A stretch of 64,000 nucleotides of DNA, from positions 1,442,853 through 1,506,852 of the forward strand of contig BCHS01000001.1 in the NCBI GenBank assembly GCA_039545275.1. The letters are read 5' to 3'. The DNA comes from Pseudomicrostroma phylloplanum. Its lineage: Eukaryota > Basidiomycota > Exobasidiomycetes > Microstromatales. How positions within the stretch are numbered: the stretch's first letter is position 1; every line of letters begins with the position of its first letter. Under the pieces are notes generated by a model that had not been told where the DNA came from, made no database searches, and worked only from the letters and a program-made list of their open reading frames with translations. A program made the position numbers and the translations under genes. Below are positions 21,001-28,269 of the stretch, one piece after another.

Positions 21001-21964
21001 GTTCCGCTCCCTCGATGCGGATGAGCGAGCTGAGAAGGCCGCCGAACTATGGCGATCGTACTCGACGATGACCTCCGATTTGGCCTTCGCTCTCTGCGAG
21101 CAGCTCAGGTTGATCCTGACTCCTACCTTGGCCGCAAGACTGAATGGTGACTTCCGCACGGGCAAGCGACTCAACATGCGCAAGATTGTACCCTTCATTG
21201 CTTCCGACTTTGCCAAGGACAAGATCTGGCTGCGACGTACGAAGCCGTCCAAGCGGGAGTACCAAGTCCTGCTGGCCCTCGACGACAGTCGCAGTATGGC
21301 TGAGAATCGTAGCGTTCACCTGGCGTACCAGACTTTGGCCCTTGTCAGCGGTGCTCTGGGTCGCCTGGAAGTAGGAGACATTAGCATCTGCCGCTTCGGA
21401 GAGAAGGTGCAGACTTTGCACCCCTTCGGCAAAGGCACCTTCGGGGATGAAAGCGGTGGTCAAATCCTCAACCAACTCTCGTTCGAACAAAAGGGCACGA
21501 ACATGGTGCGGCTGGTGGAGCACACCCTCAACTCTCTCCAAGAGGCCCGCAACACTCGGAGCAGCTCCAGTGGCTCTTCTGCAGCGGATCTCTGGCAGCT
21601 CGAGATCATCATCTCCGACGGAGTTTGCCAAGACCATGAGCGATTGCGATCCCTTCTACGTCGTGCTAACGAGCAGCGTGTTATGATCGTCTTTGTCATT
21701 GTCGACTCATTGGCGAGTGGCAGTGGTGCAGGCGGTCAGAGCAATAAGGCAAAGCAGGGNGCGGCAGCCAACTCGATTCTGTCCATGTCATCTGTGAGGT
21801 ACGAGACTGACCCTGCCACGGGTCGCATGGAGCTTAAGATGGATCGATATCTGGATACCTTCCCCTTCAGCTACTACGTCGTGCTGCGAGAGGCAGAGGC
21901 GTTGCCCGAGGTTTTGTCTACTACCCTCCGTCAATGGGCAGAGAAGATCAGGGAGGCGGAGTAA
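6026..21964 (+). CDS. MDN1: Midasin, AAA+ ATPase of 60S pre-ribosome maturation
   Basis: One uninterrupted frame of 5312 residues. Midasin (Rea1/Mdn1) is a dynein-like AAA+ machine that strips assembly factors (Ytm1, Rsa4) from pre-60S particles. Walker A motifs start near residues 373 (GPPSSGKT), 754 (GETGTGKT), 1219 (GPTSAGKT), 1523 (GETGSGKT), 1933 (GSPGAGKT) and 2245 (GPAGCGKT), marking AAA1-AAA6. Walker B is canonical (LDE) in AAA2-AAA5, but reads LVLEDID in AAA1 and LLLDDAN in AAA6, consistent with weak first and last sites. A long helical linker precedes an Asp/Glu-rich tail (about 4325-4990), then a MIDAS domain with D5086-x-S5088-x-S5090. The ATG at 6026 sits in CCACC-ATG and is preferred to an upstream in-frame start at 5843. 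Base 21760 is N within a GGN codon, so still glycine. Confidence 0.97.
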   Translation: MSPSLAQQRRIEARPSALSLDLGDSCSRLLADPAAAHALPPTARAVLEQWASGQGSSNRKPQKLLQTLSDLLIVRSLTIAVAAHFRPLLIDLTARLVSLGEADSWQDQRCLAMLYAFANLLAPFPEIYPVVSEFLALLASRGDFLGDQLESLSKADLNLVLLSTARLCIASRPLAAQLQLQMPAKVLHTIYTRPEQWGPASRLIAIKLQSMMEGLPEASRQELEVEFVGQPSVPSVTSSSNEAAAAMEMEVDSAADDFRISIFDDGKLLDSVDVWVLALAEKGRQHDARKRTRAIESLLTFHQTEEAQIKSTSLSASVKDVAGVLIFRSRDGHDAGRHGMPEDASFVLTPSHAPALNSVAQGLVRRLPILLSGPPSSGKTSLLEHLSSTLHPRKHRGESQIVTLQLGDHSSLDAKSLIGTYTSSARNPGTFEWVEGALTRAVRDGKWLVLEDIDKASGEILSVIKPLVEAFGPSKRLGASAELDLGAKGKIVAGPNFALFAVRSVNPSRARDGSIAFSPPAFIGSSHWTEVACPAPAEDDVTHILQELYPRLCQGKHGDQLLRKLLNAWRALQASSTSSQAQQVPVSSRRQPTLRDLMKWCRRVESFLVETSMTNASLLDDQRHMERLFVEAAEVFLGAYHISTSQAVDAFFKSSAEALGLAIGLSADRAWWLLQGRTPDLTLKGNLDALDSATSIPKLKMGRVELLRQPKAHSSTSSAVVPTSRSFALTRPAAVLLERVAASVALSEPVLLVGETGTGKTTSVQHLASLLGQPMVALNLSQQTEAADLLGSYKPLEPRLPAMEIHNVWFDLFEKTFSAKRNARFVELERKALQTGKWARLATLWKESIRMADERRSRKLKLLDEAKEKTEPARVPASTSRSTKKRKTARGHTPVSPDANAGEEAERAAEDSLDRLWQSFGASVSDFAVQHASRKRNFVFSFIEGPLVKAIQDGSWVLLDEINLAASETLDSLASLLQSSSSSITLFEKGDIEPIKRHPNFRLFACMNPATDVGKKDLPASLRSRFTELYVQSPDADREALIAIVEKYIGHLTAGDRSALLDVSECYAEIRRLASEHLLADGANQRPHFSIRTLSRALTFASDQAGTYGLRRALWEGFTMAFTMLLDDKSATIVRELLSRQILSRARNANAAASFVPARPKKSGASEEDFIQIGPFWLQTGPEPLDPATDYILTASVQAKLIGLARAILARKSPVLIQGPTSAGKTSAVEYLARRTGHRFVRINNHEHTDVQEYLGSYASDPDTGRLVFHEGLLVQALRRGDWIVLDELNLAPTDVLEALNRLLDDNRELVIPETGEVVKPHPRFMLFATQNPPGIYAGRKVLSRAFRNRFLEVHFDDVPRAELEKILSERCRIPLSYAGKVVAVFVELQKRRQAGRVFDSNQAFVTLRDLFRWGQREAQGYQQLAEDGYMLIAERARRADDKLVVKEVIEEVMKVRIDEDAIYDVQGAGKDSVASRVGGLPRLQAMLDASGACGIVWTRAMQRLLCLVATCLRYDEPVLLVGETGSGKTSVCGVLAQALGRQLHTVNCHQNTDTADLLGGQRPIRNRGALLAKARTEAERLLLDLGRADVFASSEEVDLQAISSALALALTSLPAEDPRKAEGQATLQQINQASALFEWRDGPLVDAMRVGDHLLLDEMSLADDSVLERLNSVLEPGRTLVLAERSGASTDSSEPLNAIQIKARDGFQIIATMNPGGDYGKKELSPALRNRFTEIWVPQVEDRRDILQIFETQWRDESLSAWGPEILNFAEWFTHQVGGDSNAGDRAGIGLRDYISWVAFINATAAGSTPVLDGHDAYAHGALLTFVDGIGALAATSAMTTLGLRELRDKCLKKLQELCGERASLSAAGDDNLVPSNDLERFAIGPFAINRGPIKLDVGVDDFSFRARTTAKNAVKVLRALYVPTKSILLEGSPGAGKTSLIGALAKASGNYLTRINLSDQTELIDLFGADLPVEGGGPGEFAWKDAAFLRAMERGEWVLLDEMNLASQSVLEGLNSCLDHRGSVYIPELGRSFEKHPDFRLFAAQNPHQQGGGRKGLPKSFLNRFTKVYVDELQAEDILTICAHLYPGFPRSDLEKMIAFNTRLHEEVMVKHSLGRQGSPWEFNLRDLLRWLTLIHSDLGLNWAHRPVEHLAALYIQRFRNQSDRRAAAAIYSAIFEHEYDAEHRPWAMLTPHHAQFGHVLLDRKATITSPWQQQFALLQRQLPALESLADCIRLQWLSIVVGPAGCGKTSLVRLLASVTGRKLQEMRMNSGIDTMDVLGTFEQLDPHRKLRLLVDQAKEALDVHHLQALRSSSKTSMASWNAARTSLAACLQFLGQSTGAQSGIEAVTRQLADDIDSLATSEGFDHLAHLAAAVRTEASAAQSASAAGRFEWNDGPLLKAMQDGTWLLLDDANLCSASVLDRLNSLFEAGGSLILSERGVVEGEIKTIRPHPDFRLFMALDPQHGELSRAMRNRGLEVYLASRDGSVDSASRDAQRLASLDCFDSSASSLPNSSIWDLEETSLGRADHAIQLAKSDSFSETGVERFLATSLPVLQVALASRAVSSFENEGFASIATLLQDDATRQVISRGQKAWQDRHAVAATFVQEQANDLGHNPNLWDDGVESAQTTRSALSLLYDALFLQKSLHNVATEAAHLKQAEGASVLQRSARFAAQRSGQDNVDEDQSVRLLYPFLRAIASSAQAAAGSTDDAEALKMHQAISDRGLYLLTVAGRSLFDFSAIQIVMGDIYAFLNQLKGSGKELMELATVLYHRVALTSGFAMKQIWELSMPTIAFAEAQECLRVLLQLLSAVAPQPSNKQLIATAIDVAATLQLPEHLWTTSQRGDVWSLAQDVIKRLSEAVNLGESRSKGTITKAKTTTWEIQCLAAVELQIRALRASPLLPAISSEGLKEVVDSSAYPLRAGVTIRQLGWQAGREDQQSGTVAMSIDGFFDWVAPLAEDGPGCEELFRPFLLKHALFPSPASRITLSELLVHRQQCARLGRLTSLLRPATSTSRSGSLLQELADFVAVLLNALEREQEVATDDDRASAAQKAIQKAKENIQSHMRSFNPVDSETDSGFLTRLGQSCISIALEVLALYLPNVAIDPLSSLRTSEWMAQDQISSRDEQVRIARYAEDLLTGNTTSPMIRFLTGRLDETLAEQRSVVSKSAVSRQPDLAILTRFFGDVHSFTRQMLDPAKLKDLTHQLETSCNDQSIARERSLQASLQSFRSRLSSEYQALADLCAPLATVTSMLQIGFRSLLASSLQARAPSAKKRNEGILDALVKFPSTCSSEQFAQMELPIKVKAGASGGSSQASLAVPMLLTVLAGLSQDIADGKAPNGVLRLLSRSYDQLFFIWTLDKEEERQAAQAEASLFKSRDLDIEDKDDPEVQEAEFRSMFPDYSEDVLDSSASSTSSGTASKTHNAYLRPEYLLRLHKLHLAIFLRGKSKHRTSESRIFREMRTDLARSLLTSSYDSLTEKLDKAGEAFQLSLLHSEAGLDASDATAPNFYLDANIAETSKGTEIVLGMRERLDELVKEWPDQMIPQHIRDRCDAILRLDSKSPVAKILAALEQLFTHTDDWEGYANSSNSLEKHREKIRKQISDWRLLELHSWAKLLDTQAEQHTASVSEWWFRLFEVAVRGMQAAAAESEQKGNEHLSSLVGLLDQFIRSSDFGQYEARLDLVSSFGNYLDLLTQHAPASETQGLDKVSRVLQNVSAFYSQFKSSINELYSKQRAKIEKEIRDFIQLTRWKDINILSLRASAQKTHRKLHKCVRNFRTILRQPVDPILAGFSESKVDVAQHPIKEVGRRHLPVPLVGNDEARAIFASHESSHMSTDASKRPQHLQNLGRTYEILHQLADKDLSEVLCAVHVDGLQELATAIIEQSRALAQATPALQKEDNIKVIKNLTNRKRKAWTDLLREMKRIGLSPFVSPDIVSRNQDASFVYGQKVLNSEADDEGARDVNAYFYRLLTGLPRMRESLQAAQGDLPMSELQRGASYCEHAMSIVFQERERLAGLLASRSSLNALAARLQKTIEPSGSDMQVKRCPHGILTAVETLTWTLHRVVAASLEIDCEAVKHAAVSSLSSKGIEVFRQELSQERIEAANLAKTLSELNESLQSCHAAFWTSEEETTVSSAVALLPRLADRLAACETAIPALAPLCVPTYGWLRKTSMEISEACKASKTQTNGSLGTEPVLKTDAVITSILLIAQEVRKLPPSLSSDKDAEDLADKAIVSDLRSLRAAERTLRLPEIMQQISVSLSGDEPLTELARIAPFVAVYAQVVSAHINSSSRWLQSFSKLNHIMTNTVTSLCLKGFCKPPEQDDSKDADAAGEGKELEGGTGLGDGTGAQDITDQMDEDETVEELQKNEDEENGDAGDETQREKGAREAEDDFGGDLEEVSANGDDQGDGEEEQDGPPEEPDDHVGDVDPLDPNAVDEKIWSGEQDKEDQKGESKDETSKDLDGPDDENEDSAPKQEGGKEDDKSRGESANDKQKQQGEGAEQEQAPKDDGDEANSEELEGNEDGEQQDEGDGEIEAEEDAGQEQQGAGRKMDDTVDQGDNLDIDDELKMSDDEGGANASDIEDDLDDVDLDDEGESGEGNMPEQEEAQNLPFDAQEEFEKTEAEPEGGQDAEPSEAEVAKNEGEEAMEEDDEDGEDDAERQEGVDAHDHADADGNLDEGADPLPDDDMATDTQAAGDVSASASQSQGARGRQGRQAANDSRPDAPEGKAEADNDTAEQDDGATAPKDQPSTSAAGQKATEEGDATEQQQDDTEKEANPVRSLGDALKQFRRNLDSIAEATPDNDADEAKPTEEKKADGEGMPEDGEVEHIADDQDAEMQALGAADEEEATQRLAESRIEDENQASDMRPAGGDADEDHDMQDDVPKLEQAPLPDFDQEEALRQQSSSEQRQKQEQSSKALLPSDIQQQAELDARRQSGVDEQRQETSNEEETLPLVDGEHEEELIDPVSDEVRQLADHDVEEELAAFRSLDADERAEKAAELWRSYSTMTSDLAFALCEQLRLILTPTLAARLNGDFRTGKRLNMRKIVPFIASDFAKDKIWLRRTKPSKREYQVLLALDDSRSMAENRSVHLAYQTLALVSGALGRLEVGDISICRFGEKVQTLHPFGKGTFGDESGGQILNQLSFEQKGTNMVRLVEHTLNSLQEARNTRSSSSGSSAADLWQLEIIISDGVCQDHERLRSLLRRANEQRVMIVFVIVDSLASGSGAGGQSNKAKQXAAANSILSMSSVRYETDPATGRMELKMDRYLDTFPFSYYVVLREAEALPEVLSTTLRQWAEKIREAE
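21760..21760. other. Ambiguous base (N) in MDN1
   Basis: The only N in the window. It is the third base of a GGN codon, which encodes glycine whatever the base, so the protein is not affected. Confidence 0.98.
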
Positions 21965-22325
21965 AGAGGAAGAGGCGGAGATTATGGGACAGGGAAGGAC
22001 GAGGAGATTGAAAGAATGTAACGACCAGATGTGAAAATAGAACCAATTGCTAAGTACGTTGAGTGTATCTGTGTGTCTGGCCTGGCATCCTGTACTGTAC
22101 CACGCCCCCTGCGCGGGTGGAGCCGTGGCCGTGGCCCGGGAGCCGAGGAAGACGCCGCCTTGGCTTGTGTTGCTTTCTTCGCAACCTCTCTTCCTCTGCC
22201 CCATCATCATCGTCTTCATCCTAACAGCCATCGCATCGCCCCGAGGTGAGTACCGATGGCCGACAGAGTACATTGCTCGTCATGCTTGATGTCCTTCCAC
22301 GCTTGTCCCTGACCCACGCAGCTCC
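21965..22325. other. Intergenic region and spliced 5' leader of MMF1
   Basis: These 361 bp lie between the MDN1 stop and the MMF1 start. The right part has a donor (GAG then GTGAGT near 22244) and an acceptor (CACGCAG ending at 22320), so the MMF1 leader probably carries an intron of about 77 bp. The exon before it has no ATG in at least its last ~110 bases. No other coding potential was seen. Confidence 0.5.
22244..22320 (+). other. Probable 5' UTR intron of MMF1
   Basis: A consensus donor (GAG|GTGAGTACC) and an acceptor (CCCACGCAG) bracket about 77 bp immediately before the first MMF1 ATG. An ATG inside this segment (GATGGCC) would be removed by splicing, leaving 22326 as the first start codon. 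Inferred from splice consensus only. Confidence 0.45.
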
Positions 22326-23050
22326 ATGCTCTTCACCCGCCTTCCCTGCCGCGTCTCTTCTTCCTTGCGCTCCGCTCTCTCGCACGATATCCATCATTCG
22401 CACCGCATCAACCTCGCATCTCGCCTCAACCTCCGACCTGCCACTGCTCGTCATCTCAGCTATACTCCAGTCAACATGAGCTCTACCACTCCTTACCAGA
22501 TCGTCAGCACCGACAAGGCTCCGGCTGCCATTGGCGCCTACAGCCAGGCTACTGTCCACAATGGAGTCATCTACTGCTCTGGCTGTGAGTCGCGATGGTC
22601 GAAGAGGAGCAATCGCCGAGATCACTGTCTGACCACTGACCTCCGCCACCTCTGTCTCCCTCATCGCAGCTGTGCCCTTCGACCCCAAGACGATGGAGCT
22701 GGTCAAGGGCGAGATCGAAGCCGAGGTGACTCAGGCCATGCAGAACATGCTGGCCATCGTTGAGGCTGCCGGAGGAGACAAGGGCTCCATCCTCAAGACG
22801 ACCGTCTTTGTCAAGGACATCGGCCTCTTTGGCAGGATCAACACAGTTTACGAGCAGGTGAGGCTATAGTGAAATTCAAGAGCAATTGGAAGAAGAATGG
22901 CGTAGACGCTCACTCCCTGCGCATGGCACACATCTTCCTTTTCCCCAGATCCTGTCTCCCTACAAGCCGGCTCGCTCCCTGGTTGAGGCTGCCAGGCTAC
23001 CAAGGGATGTCAACTTTGAGATCGAGTGCATTGCTGCTGTCAAGGCCTGA
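22326..23050 (+). CDS. MMF1: RidA/YjgF/UK114 family enamine deaminase, mitochondrial form
   Basis: Three exons, 22326-22584, 22670-22857 and 22949-23050, encode 182 residues. RidA proteins hydrolyse reactive 2-aminoacrylate and related imines released by PLP enzymes; yeast Mmf1 acts in mitochondria. The core begins at about residue 51 (MSSTTPYQIVSTDKAPAAIG), followed by GAYSQA and, in the last exon, KPARSLVEAARLP, which carries the substrate-binding arginine. The first 50 residues (MLFTRLPCRVSSSLRS...) are Arg/Ser-rich with no acidic residue near the start, a good mitochondrial presequence. Starting at the internal ATG (22476) would give a cytosolic form, so dual products are possible. All junctions keep phase and restore the family alignment. 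Confidence 0.92.
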
Positions 23051-23282
23051 TCGGGCGCGGTAGCTGCTTCTTCCTTTTTCCCCCCTCCTCTTATCGCCCG
23101 TGTGTGGTACGCGGCGATCACTGCGTCGGGGTGAATCAAAACTCAGCCTCGGGCCTGATGCCCCGCTTGTCTCCGCCAAAAGTGACGCTTTCGGGCTGAT
23201 CATCATTGTCGTTGACCTCCTCACATCGTGGCTCCCCCTCTTTCAGCGACCTATTCCTCCTCCTTTTACCTCATCTCTCGCC

Positions 23283-24090
23283 ATGTCAGCTGACGCTCAG
23301 TCCCCCTATGCCGTCGCTCGTGCGCTGATTGATGCTGCCCATGCAAAAGACCCTGCCTACTTGGCTCGCACCACCAGTTCCGAAGACGCCTCCTCCGACG
23401 ATAGCAATACCAACCACCAGGATGAGCTATCGTATGCCGATGGGGTAGAGTCATGGGCGATCAAGCTTCTAGAAAGCAATCCTGCCAAGTCATCACTTCT
23501 TTCTTCTGGCCCCGGGGGACTAGAGCTGGTGAAGCTGGCAGCGCGGTGTCAGCACCTTGAGCGCTTCCTCACTCCCCGCTCCTCATTTCCCGAGGGCAAA
23601 GCAGGCTACTTCAAGTGGCGTCGCTCCCTGTATGTGATTCAAGCAAACCGAGCTGCTGAGCTTCTACAACAGGCAGGGGTGAGCACAGAGGAGCAAGAGC
23701 TGGTTCAGAAGTGGGTGAGCAAGACGGATCTGCAGCCGGGGAAGGATGCGGGGGACCCGGGTACGCAGCTCTTGGAAGACGCAGCAGTGCTCGTCTTTCT
23801 GGCGGATCAGCTGGAGGATTTTGCGGAGAAGCACGAGGATTATACAAAGGAAAAGATGATCACTATCCTCTCAAAGTGAGTAGTTGAACATCATCTCATG
23901 CCCGCACGTAGATCACTTGCTCACACGCACTGCCTTGTGCTGCTGTGATAGGACATGGAAGAAGCTCTCCCCTCACGGAAAGGCTGCAGCAGGCACGATT
24001 CCACTGGAGGAGGGACTGAAGAAGATGGTCGGAGAGGCCGTAGGTGAGATCGATAAACAGACTGCAAGTCAAGGTGCGGCAAAGGAGTAG
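23283..24090 (+). CDS. DUF4202 family protein
   Basis: Two exons, 23283-23875 and 23952-24090 (76-bp intron, phase 2), give 243 residues. The protein matches the DUF4202 family, uncharacterised helical proteins of fungi and bacteria, sometimes labelled glutamyl-tRNA-synthetase-like. Visible family features are an N-terminal ARALIDAAHAKDP helix, the central CQHLERF followed by PEGKAGYFKWR, and an acidic helix VLVFLADQLEDFAEKH. The C-terminal exon adds KTWKKLSPHGKAAA. There is no signal peptide or membrane segment, so a cytosolic role is likely; the biochemical function is unknown. The gene is co-oriented with MMF1 and the next gene, each about 200 bp apart. Confidence 0.82.
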
Positions 24091-24287
24091 ATCAGAGTGA
24101 TTCGCGTGTTCTTGTTGTACAGTAATAGACGATCGAGGACCATGGCTGTCTGTCTGCCTGCCTGTCTGCTTCGGCCACTGCTCGGCGTATTTCGATACTT
24201 TCTCCCACTTCCGTCCGCTTCGGAAGAAGATCCGCACACCACCTCGCTACTATCCTCATATCTTCTCGCTGATTTCAGCTCTCATCA

Positions 24288-25599
24288 ATGGCTGCCCAGC
24301 ATCCCCGTCTGAAGACGGCAGCAGAGGCAGAGGCCTACCTTCAAGCTGCCGCCGCCGCTTCATCGTCGTCTCGCGCAGACCAAGCCTCTACAAGCGACCT
24401 CGCAGCATCCTCATCCACCTCGGCGACCTCTGCCACTCCCCCGCACTCCGTCTTCGGCACCCGTCTCTACAGGGAAGGAGTCGATGACCCCAAGGCCTTC
24501 AATGCCTGGGACCATGTGGAGCCTCCACCAGAGTACCTCTCCACCATCCGCTCCCTCCTAGCAACCCAAGCCCTCACCCGCATCCCTACCTCAGAAGCTG
24601 AATCCCTCTACCACTCTACTGGTAAACCCGCCGGGTACTGGGACCACTTCTACTCTCAGCACGAGCACAAGTTCTTCAAGGATCGGAAATGGCTCGGTTC
24701 GGAATTCCCTGAATTGGTAGAGTGTACAGCAGAGGCCGCGGGGAGGAAGAGGGTGCTCGAGGTGGGTTGCGGAGCGGGGAATACTGTTTTCCCTTTGCTG
24801 GAGAAGAATCGGAATGCCCAGCTGGAGATGTACGCTTGTGATTACTCGAGCGAGGCGGTTCAGGTCGTGCGGTCTAACGCGCTGTACAAGGACCCGCCGG
24901 TGGGGAAGTGCGAGGCATTTGTGTGGGATCTTAGCTCGCCGGAGGGGCCTCCCCCCGAGGTCGAAGTAGGTGAAGGAGGAGAGGACGGGCTGGACCTCAT
25001 CTGCCTCATCTTCTGCCTGTCGGCACTACATCCCCGCGAGTGGGCACAGGCGGCTCTCAACCTCAAGCAGATGCTCAAACCTGGCGGTCTCATCCTAGTG
25101 AGGGATTATGCGAGGTACGATCTGCCTCAATTGCGGTTCAAAAAGGGCAGAATGCTCGATGATAACTTTTACGTCAGAGGGGATGGCACGAGGGGTGAGT
25201 GAGCAGAATTCGCTGTACAATTTGATAAGGGGGCTTTACTGATTGGCTCGGTCGCTGCTTTGGCTCCCGGCGCTACCAGTCTACTTCTTCACACCCGAAG
25301 AGCTGCGTGAGATCTTCAATGCCGGCCCTGCTCCCTCTCCTCCCGCTCCCTCTCAGACAGCCGAATCGGCTGCCACTACAGAAGAGGCAGCCTCATCCCC
25401 CGTAGAAGCCAGCAACGACCCAATCGACGTCCCGCCATCAACCTCAGCCGATACAGAACCAGATTCTGCGACAAAGGAGGACGGACCCTTCGACTTCGAC
25501 ACGTTGCAGATGGCGCTGGATCGACGGATGTTGGTGAATCGCAAAGAGGACAAGAAGATGTACCGGAACTGGATCCAGACGAAGCTGCGGAAGCGATGA
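24288..25599 (+). CDS. TRM140: tRNA m3C methyltransferase-like (TRM140/METTL2 family)
   Basis: Two exons, 24288-25194 and 25280-25599, give 408 residues. The family makes 3-methylcytidine at position 32 of tRNA-Thr/Ser. The sequence shows an Ala/Ser-rich N-terminus, the family segment FGTRLYRE...AFNAWDHVEPP, then YWDHFYSQHEHKFFKDRKWL just before the SAM-binding motif VLEVGCGAGN (about residues 156-165). ACDYSSEAV and LIFCLSALHP follow, as in METTL2/6/8. The intron splits the conserved RGDGTR|VYFFTPEEL. A Pro/Ser/Thr-rich insertion (about 320-370) separates that from the family C-terminus NRKEDKKMYRNWIQTKLRK. Unlike yeast Abp140, it has no actin-binding N-terminal extension. Confidence 0.9.
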
Positions 25600-25808
25600 G
25601 GCGAAAAGGAGAGCCTGGCTTGGGAAAGGGAGGGGGCTTCTTGCTGGCCGTGGGCCAATGCGATTCCTGCTTTTCACACTCTGTACTACTATGTCAATAC
25701 AGACGTTCAGTCATCACTCCGTCACGAGAAGGGCAAGTATCACAGAGTAATCTGGGCGTTGATGATCATGGGAACCTATAGTACAGTGTATATGAACAAA
25801 GCTCTCGC

Positions 25809-28269
25809 TCACGAATGCTCAAATGTGTAGGAGTTGAACGGCTTCCAAGCGCCGCTACTCGGAGGGGCAGCCGGTGAGGGCAAGGCGTCCTGATTCTCGC
25901 CATCTTCCTCCGCCCGACCTTCGTCATCGCCATCGCCCTCAGCCTCTTCCACGTAGGAGCTCTTCCAGCTCTCTTCCTGCTGCCGCCGTCGCCTCTCCGC
26001 CTCTTCCCGCTCCTGTTGCTCCTCCCTCTCAAGCTCCTCAAATCGCCGCATCCGCTTCTCCCACCAGGACTCTCCACCCCCGTCGCCCGCATCATCCTCA
26101 GCGAGATCCTCCTGCGATGCTACCGACTCTACCTCCGTTGCTTCAGCTGCTGCTGCCGCCGCCGCTGCAGCTGCCAGTGCCTCTCTCTGTCTGCGAAGAC
26201 TCTCAGCGCGCCGTTGTGCGATGCCTTCCTCAGTCTTTCGCTGCGTCTCCTCGCGCTCCCACTCTCGCTTCTTCTCGTCCAGCCGCTTGAAGAGGGCAAA
26301 GAGGCCGGCTCCTGCTCCGCACACTGGCGGTCTACGTCTTGCGAGGAGGGAAGAGGAGCGGCTGGCCCATGTTGAAGAAGGCATCTGCGTCGCGGGGGGC
26401 AAGGTCATACCCCCAGCGGCGAAGTCAGAGTCAGAGTCGAGCGACGACATGGGAGGCTGGAGCGCTTGAGTGAACCTCTCCTCTGCGAGACGCTGGTCGC
26501 CCGGAAAGGGAAAGATCTCTTCGTCCATCTCGGCGAGAATATCACCTGTGTCTTCGTTGATCTCGATACGTGTTGAGCGTTGCGAAAGCGATATAGCTTG
26601 AATGTCATCGAAGTCCGGCAGCAACTCTCGCGCTCGTTGCTCGATGTCGCGGCGCACTTTACAGTGCGGTTTGAGAAGTGACTGGGGTCCTCCGAACCTT
26701 CTCCTCTTGCGTGTGGCGCCAGTGGTGCCGTCTCCTTTCCCCCACCCGGCAGCTAGCTCGGCAACGGTGATGCTACTGATCTTCCTCTTCGGATCGGTCC
26801 GTTCGACCTGGAGCATCCTCCACACGTCGTCATCTCTTGTATCTACAAGCTTCAGGCCACTCTCCTCGATTGTCCTCACGAATGTAGTCTTGGCGGCCTC
26901 TGCCTGTTCGTACTCGAGTCTTTCCAGCTGCTCCAGCCGTACCATCTCTTGTTGTAGGATGTCTTCGACATCGTCAGAGGTGAGGAGCTTTGCAAATGCA
27001 CAATAGGAGACATGCCGGCGTCGAGTCGGCGGCGCCTGCTTTGGAGGAAATTCATGGGCAGGACCGCACAGAGGGCATATCCTCAGCACGCTGAAGAGAA
27101 AGTTTGGTATGCTGGACACATCTACGGGGAGAGGCTTGGGCGCTCTGACCGGCTTTGGCTTTGGTGATCCCTCGGTAGTAGGCTTCGACGACTTTGCGGC
27201 TGGAGCCTTCGGAGTCTTGGCTGCTGTCCCTGCGTTTGAGGCCTTCGGCGTCTTGGCTTTTGCTTTAGCTCTTGGCTTGCTCGGTGTTTTATCACTACCC
27301 ACAGGGAGGAGTGAATGTGAGCATCAGGCGTTGGTCTCGATGGCGTGTGAATTTGACTCACCTAGTCGGCTTTTTGCGTCCTCGCGCTGCCTTTCTCTGG
27401 CCTTCGACGGAACTGTCAGCGTCCGTTGTCGAGAAGATGATCGAGTCGTCGTCTGTGATGCTCAAGCTCGCATTCGCAGTGCCCATAGGCCGCGAAGCTG
27501 ATCGTTCGTCGTAAGGCCTGCGAAATTGGCTGCCCTGGAACTCGACCGAGTCATCTTCTTCGGTCTCAAGCTTTGGTTGATGATGGCCTACGCTTGAGTT
27601 GTTCAGCGAGCTCGGCGTTATAGAAAGGCTACGAGGCTGGGCGCCCGCCGATTCAGCTTCGACTTTCACCGGGCTACCCCTTGAGAAGGCTTGCGAGGAG
27701 GGCTCGGTCTTGATATGCTGATGCTCTACGGGAAGTGTTGGCTTCAGACGCTGCTGACCCGGTGAAGTGAAGTGGGTCCTCGAAGATGAGGCGATGGGGG
27801 CTGCCGCTGCCACCTCTGTAGGCCTTCGTTGCTGTCGAAGGGGCACTGCACTGGTAGACGGAGCTTTGAAGGAGTCGAGATGATGCTTGAAGCGGAGTAC
27901 ATGCAACTCTTCTTCCTCCTCTTCTTCCTCTTCCCCTTCTCTCTTGACTGCACGAGGAGTCGGAACAGGGTCTGCTGGCTCAGCGTTGTGTGACCTCTTG
28001 CCTTTGGGGCGAGACCGGCCTCCGCGAGCAGTACCAGCGTCTCTGCCACGAGAGCTGCCCGAGGGCTCATGGACGGCGACGGAGATGGGAGCATTCTCCT
28101 CATCAGAAGATATACTGATGGCTCTAGCTTTGCGTGAGCGCTGCTGGGCCTGCTTTCCTGTCTGTCTCTGTGAAAGTTGGGGAAAGACTACCTCGACACT
28201 CCGGCAGGACGAGGAAGACTGGCTATTGCTGGGGGAGAGGGAGTGGACCTGAGAGAGTGGACACATCAT
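25809..28269 (-). CDS. Zinc-finger/coiled-coil nuclear protein, possibly SLX4-like
   Basis: Two exons, 27362-28269 and 25809-27294 (67-bp intron), give 797 residues. The first 300 are disordered, with basic and Glu-rich tracts and several Lys-x-Glu sites resembling sumoylation motifs. A Lys/Pro/Ala-rich segment leads to a compact Cys/His motif, CPLC then HVSYC (C376, C379, H397, C401), resembling a UBZ-type finger. A helical region, then a long Glu/Arg/Gln coiled coil with a poly-Ala run of ten, fill the C-terminal half. The CxxC...RRxHVxxC arrangement is reminiscent of fungal SLX4 proteins, but I do not see the conserved SLX4 C-terminal domain, so that name is only a hypothesis. It converges with TRM140 across 209 bp. 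Confidence 0.6.

Noticed and set aside
22266..22300. Alternative MMF1 upstream ATG inside the leader
   Set aside because: It lies within the inferred 5' UTR intron and is out of frame with the RidA core.
25809..27302. The zinc-finger gene's second exon as a separate gene starting at 27302
   Set aside because: That start is a GTG, and an in-phase splice to the upstream exon is clear.
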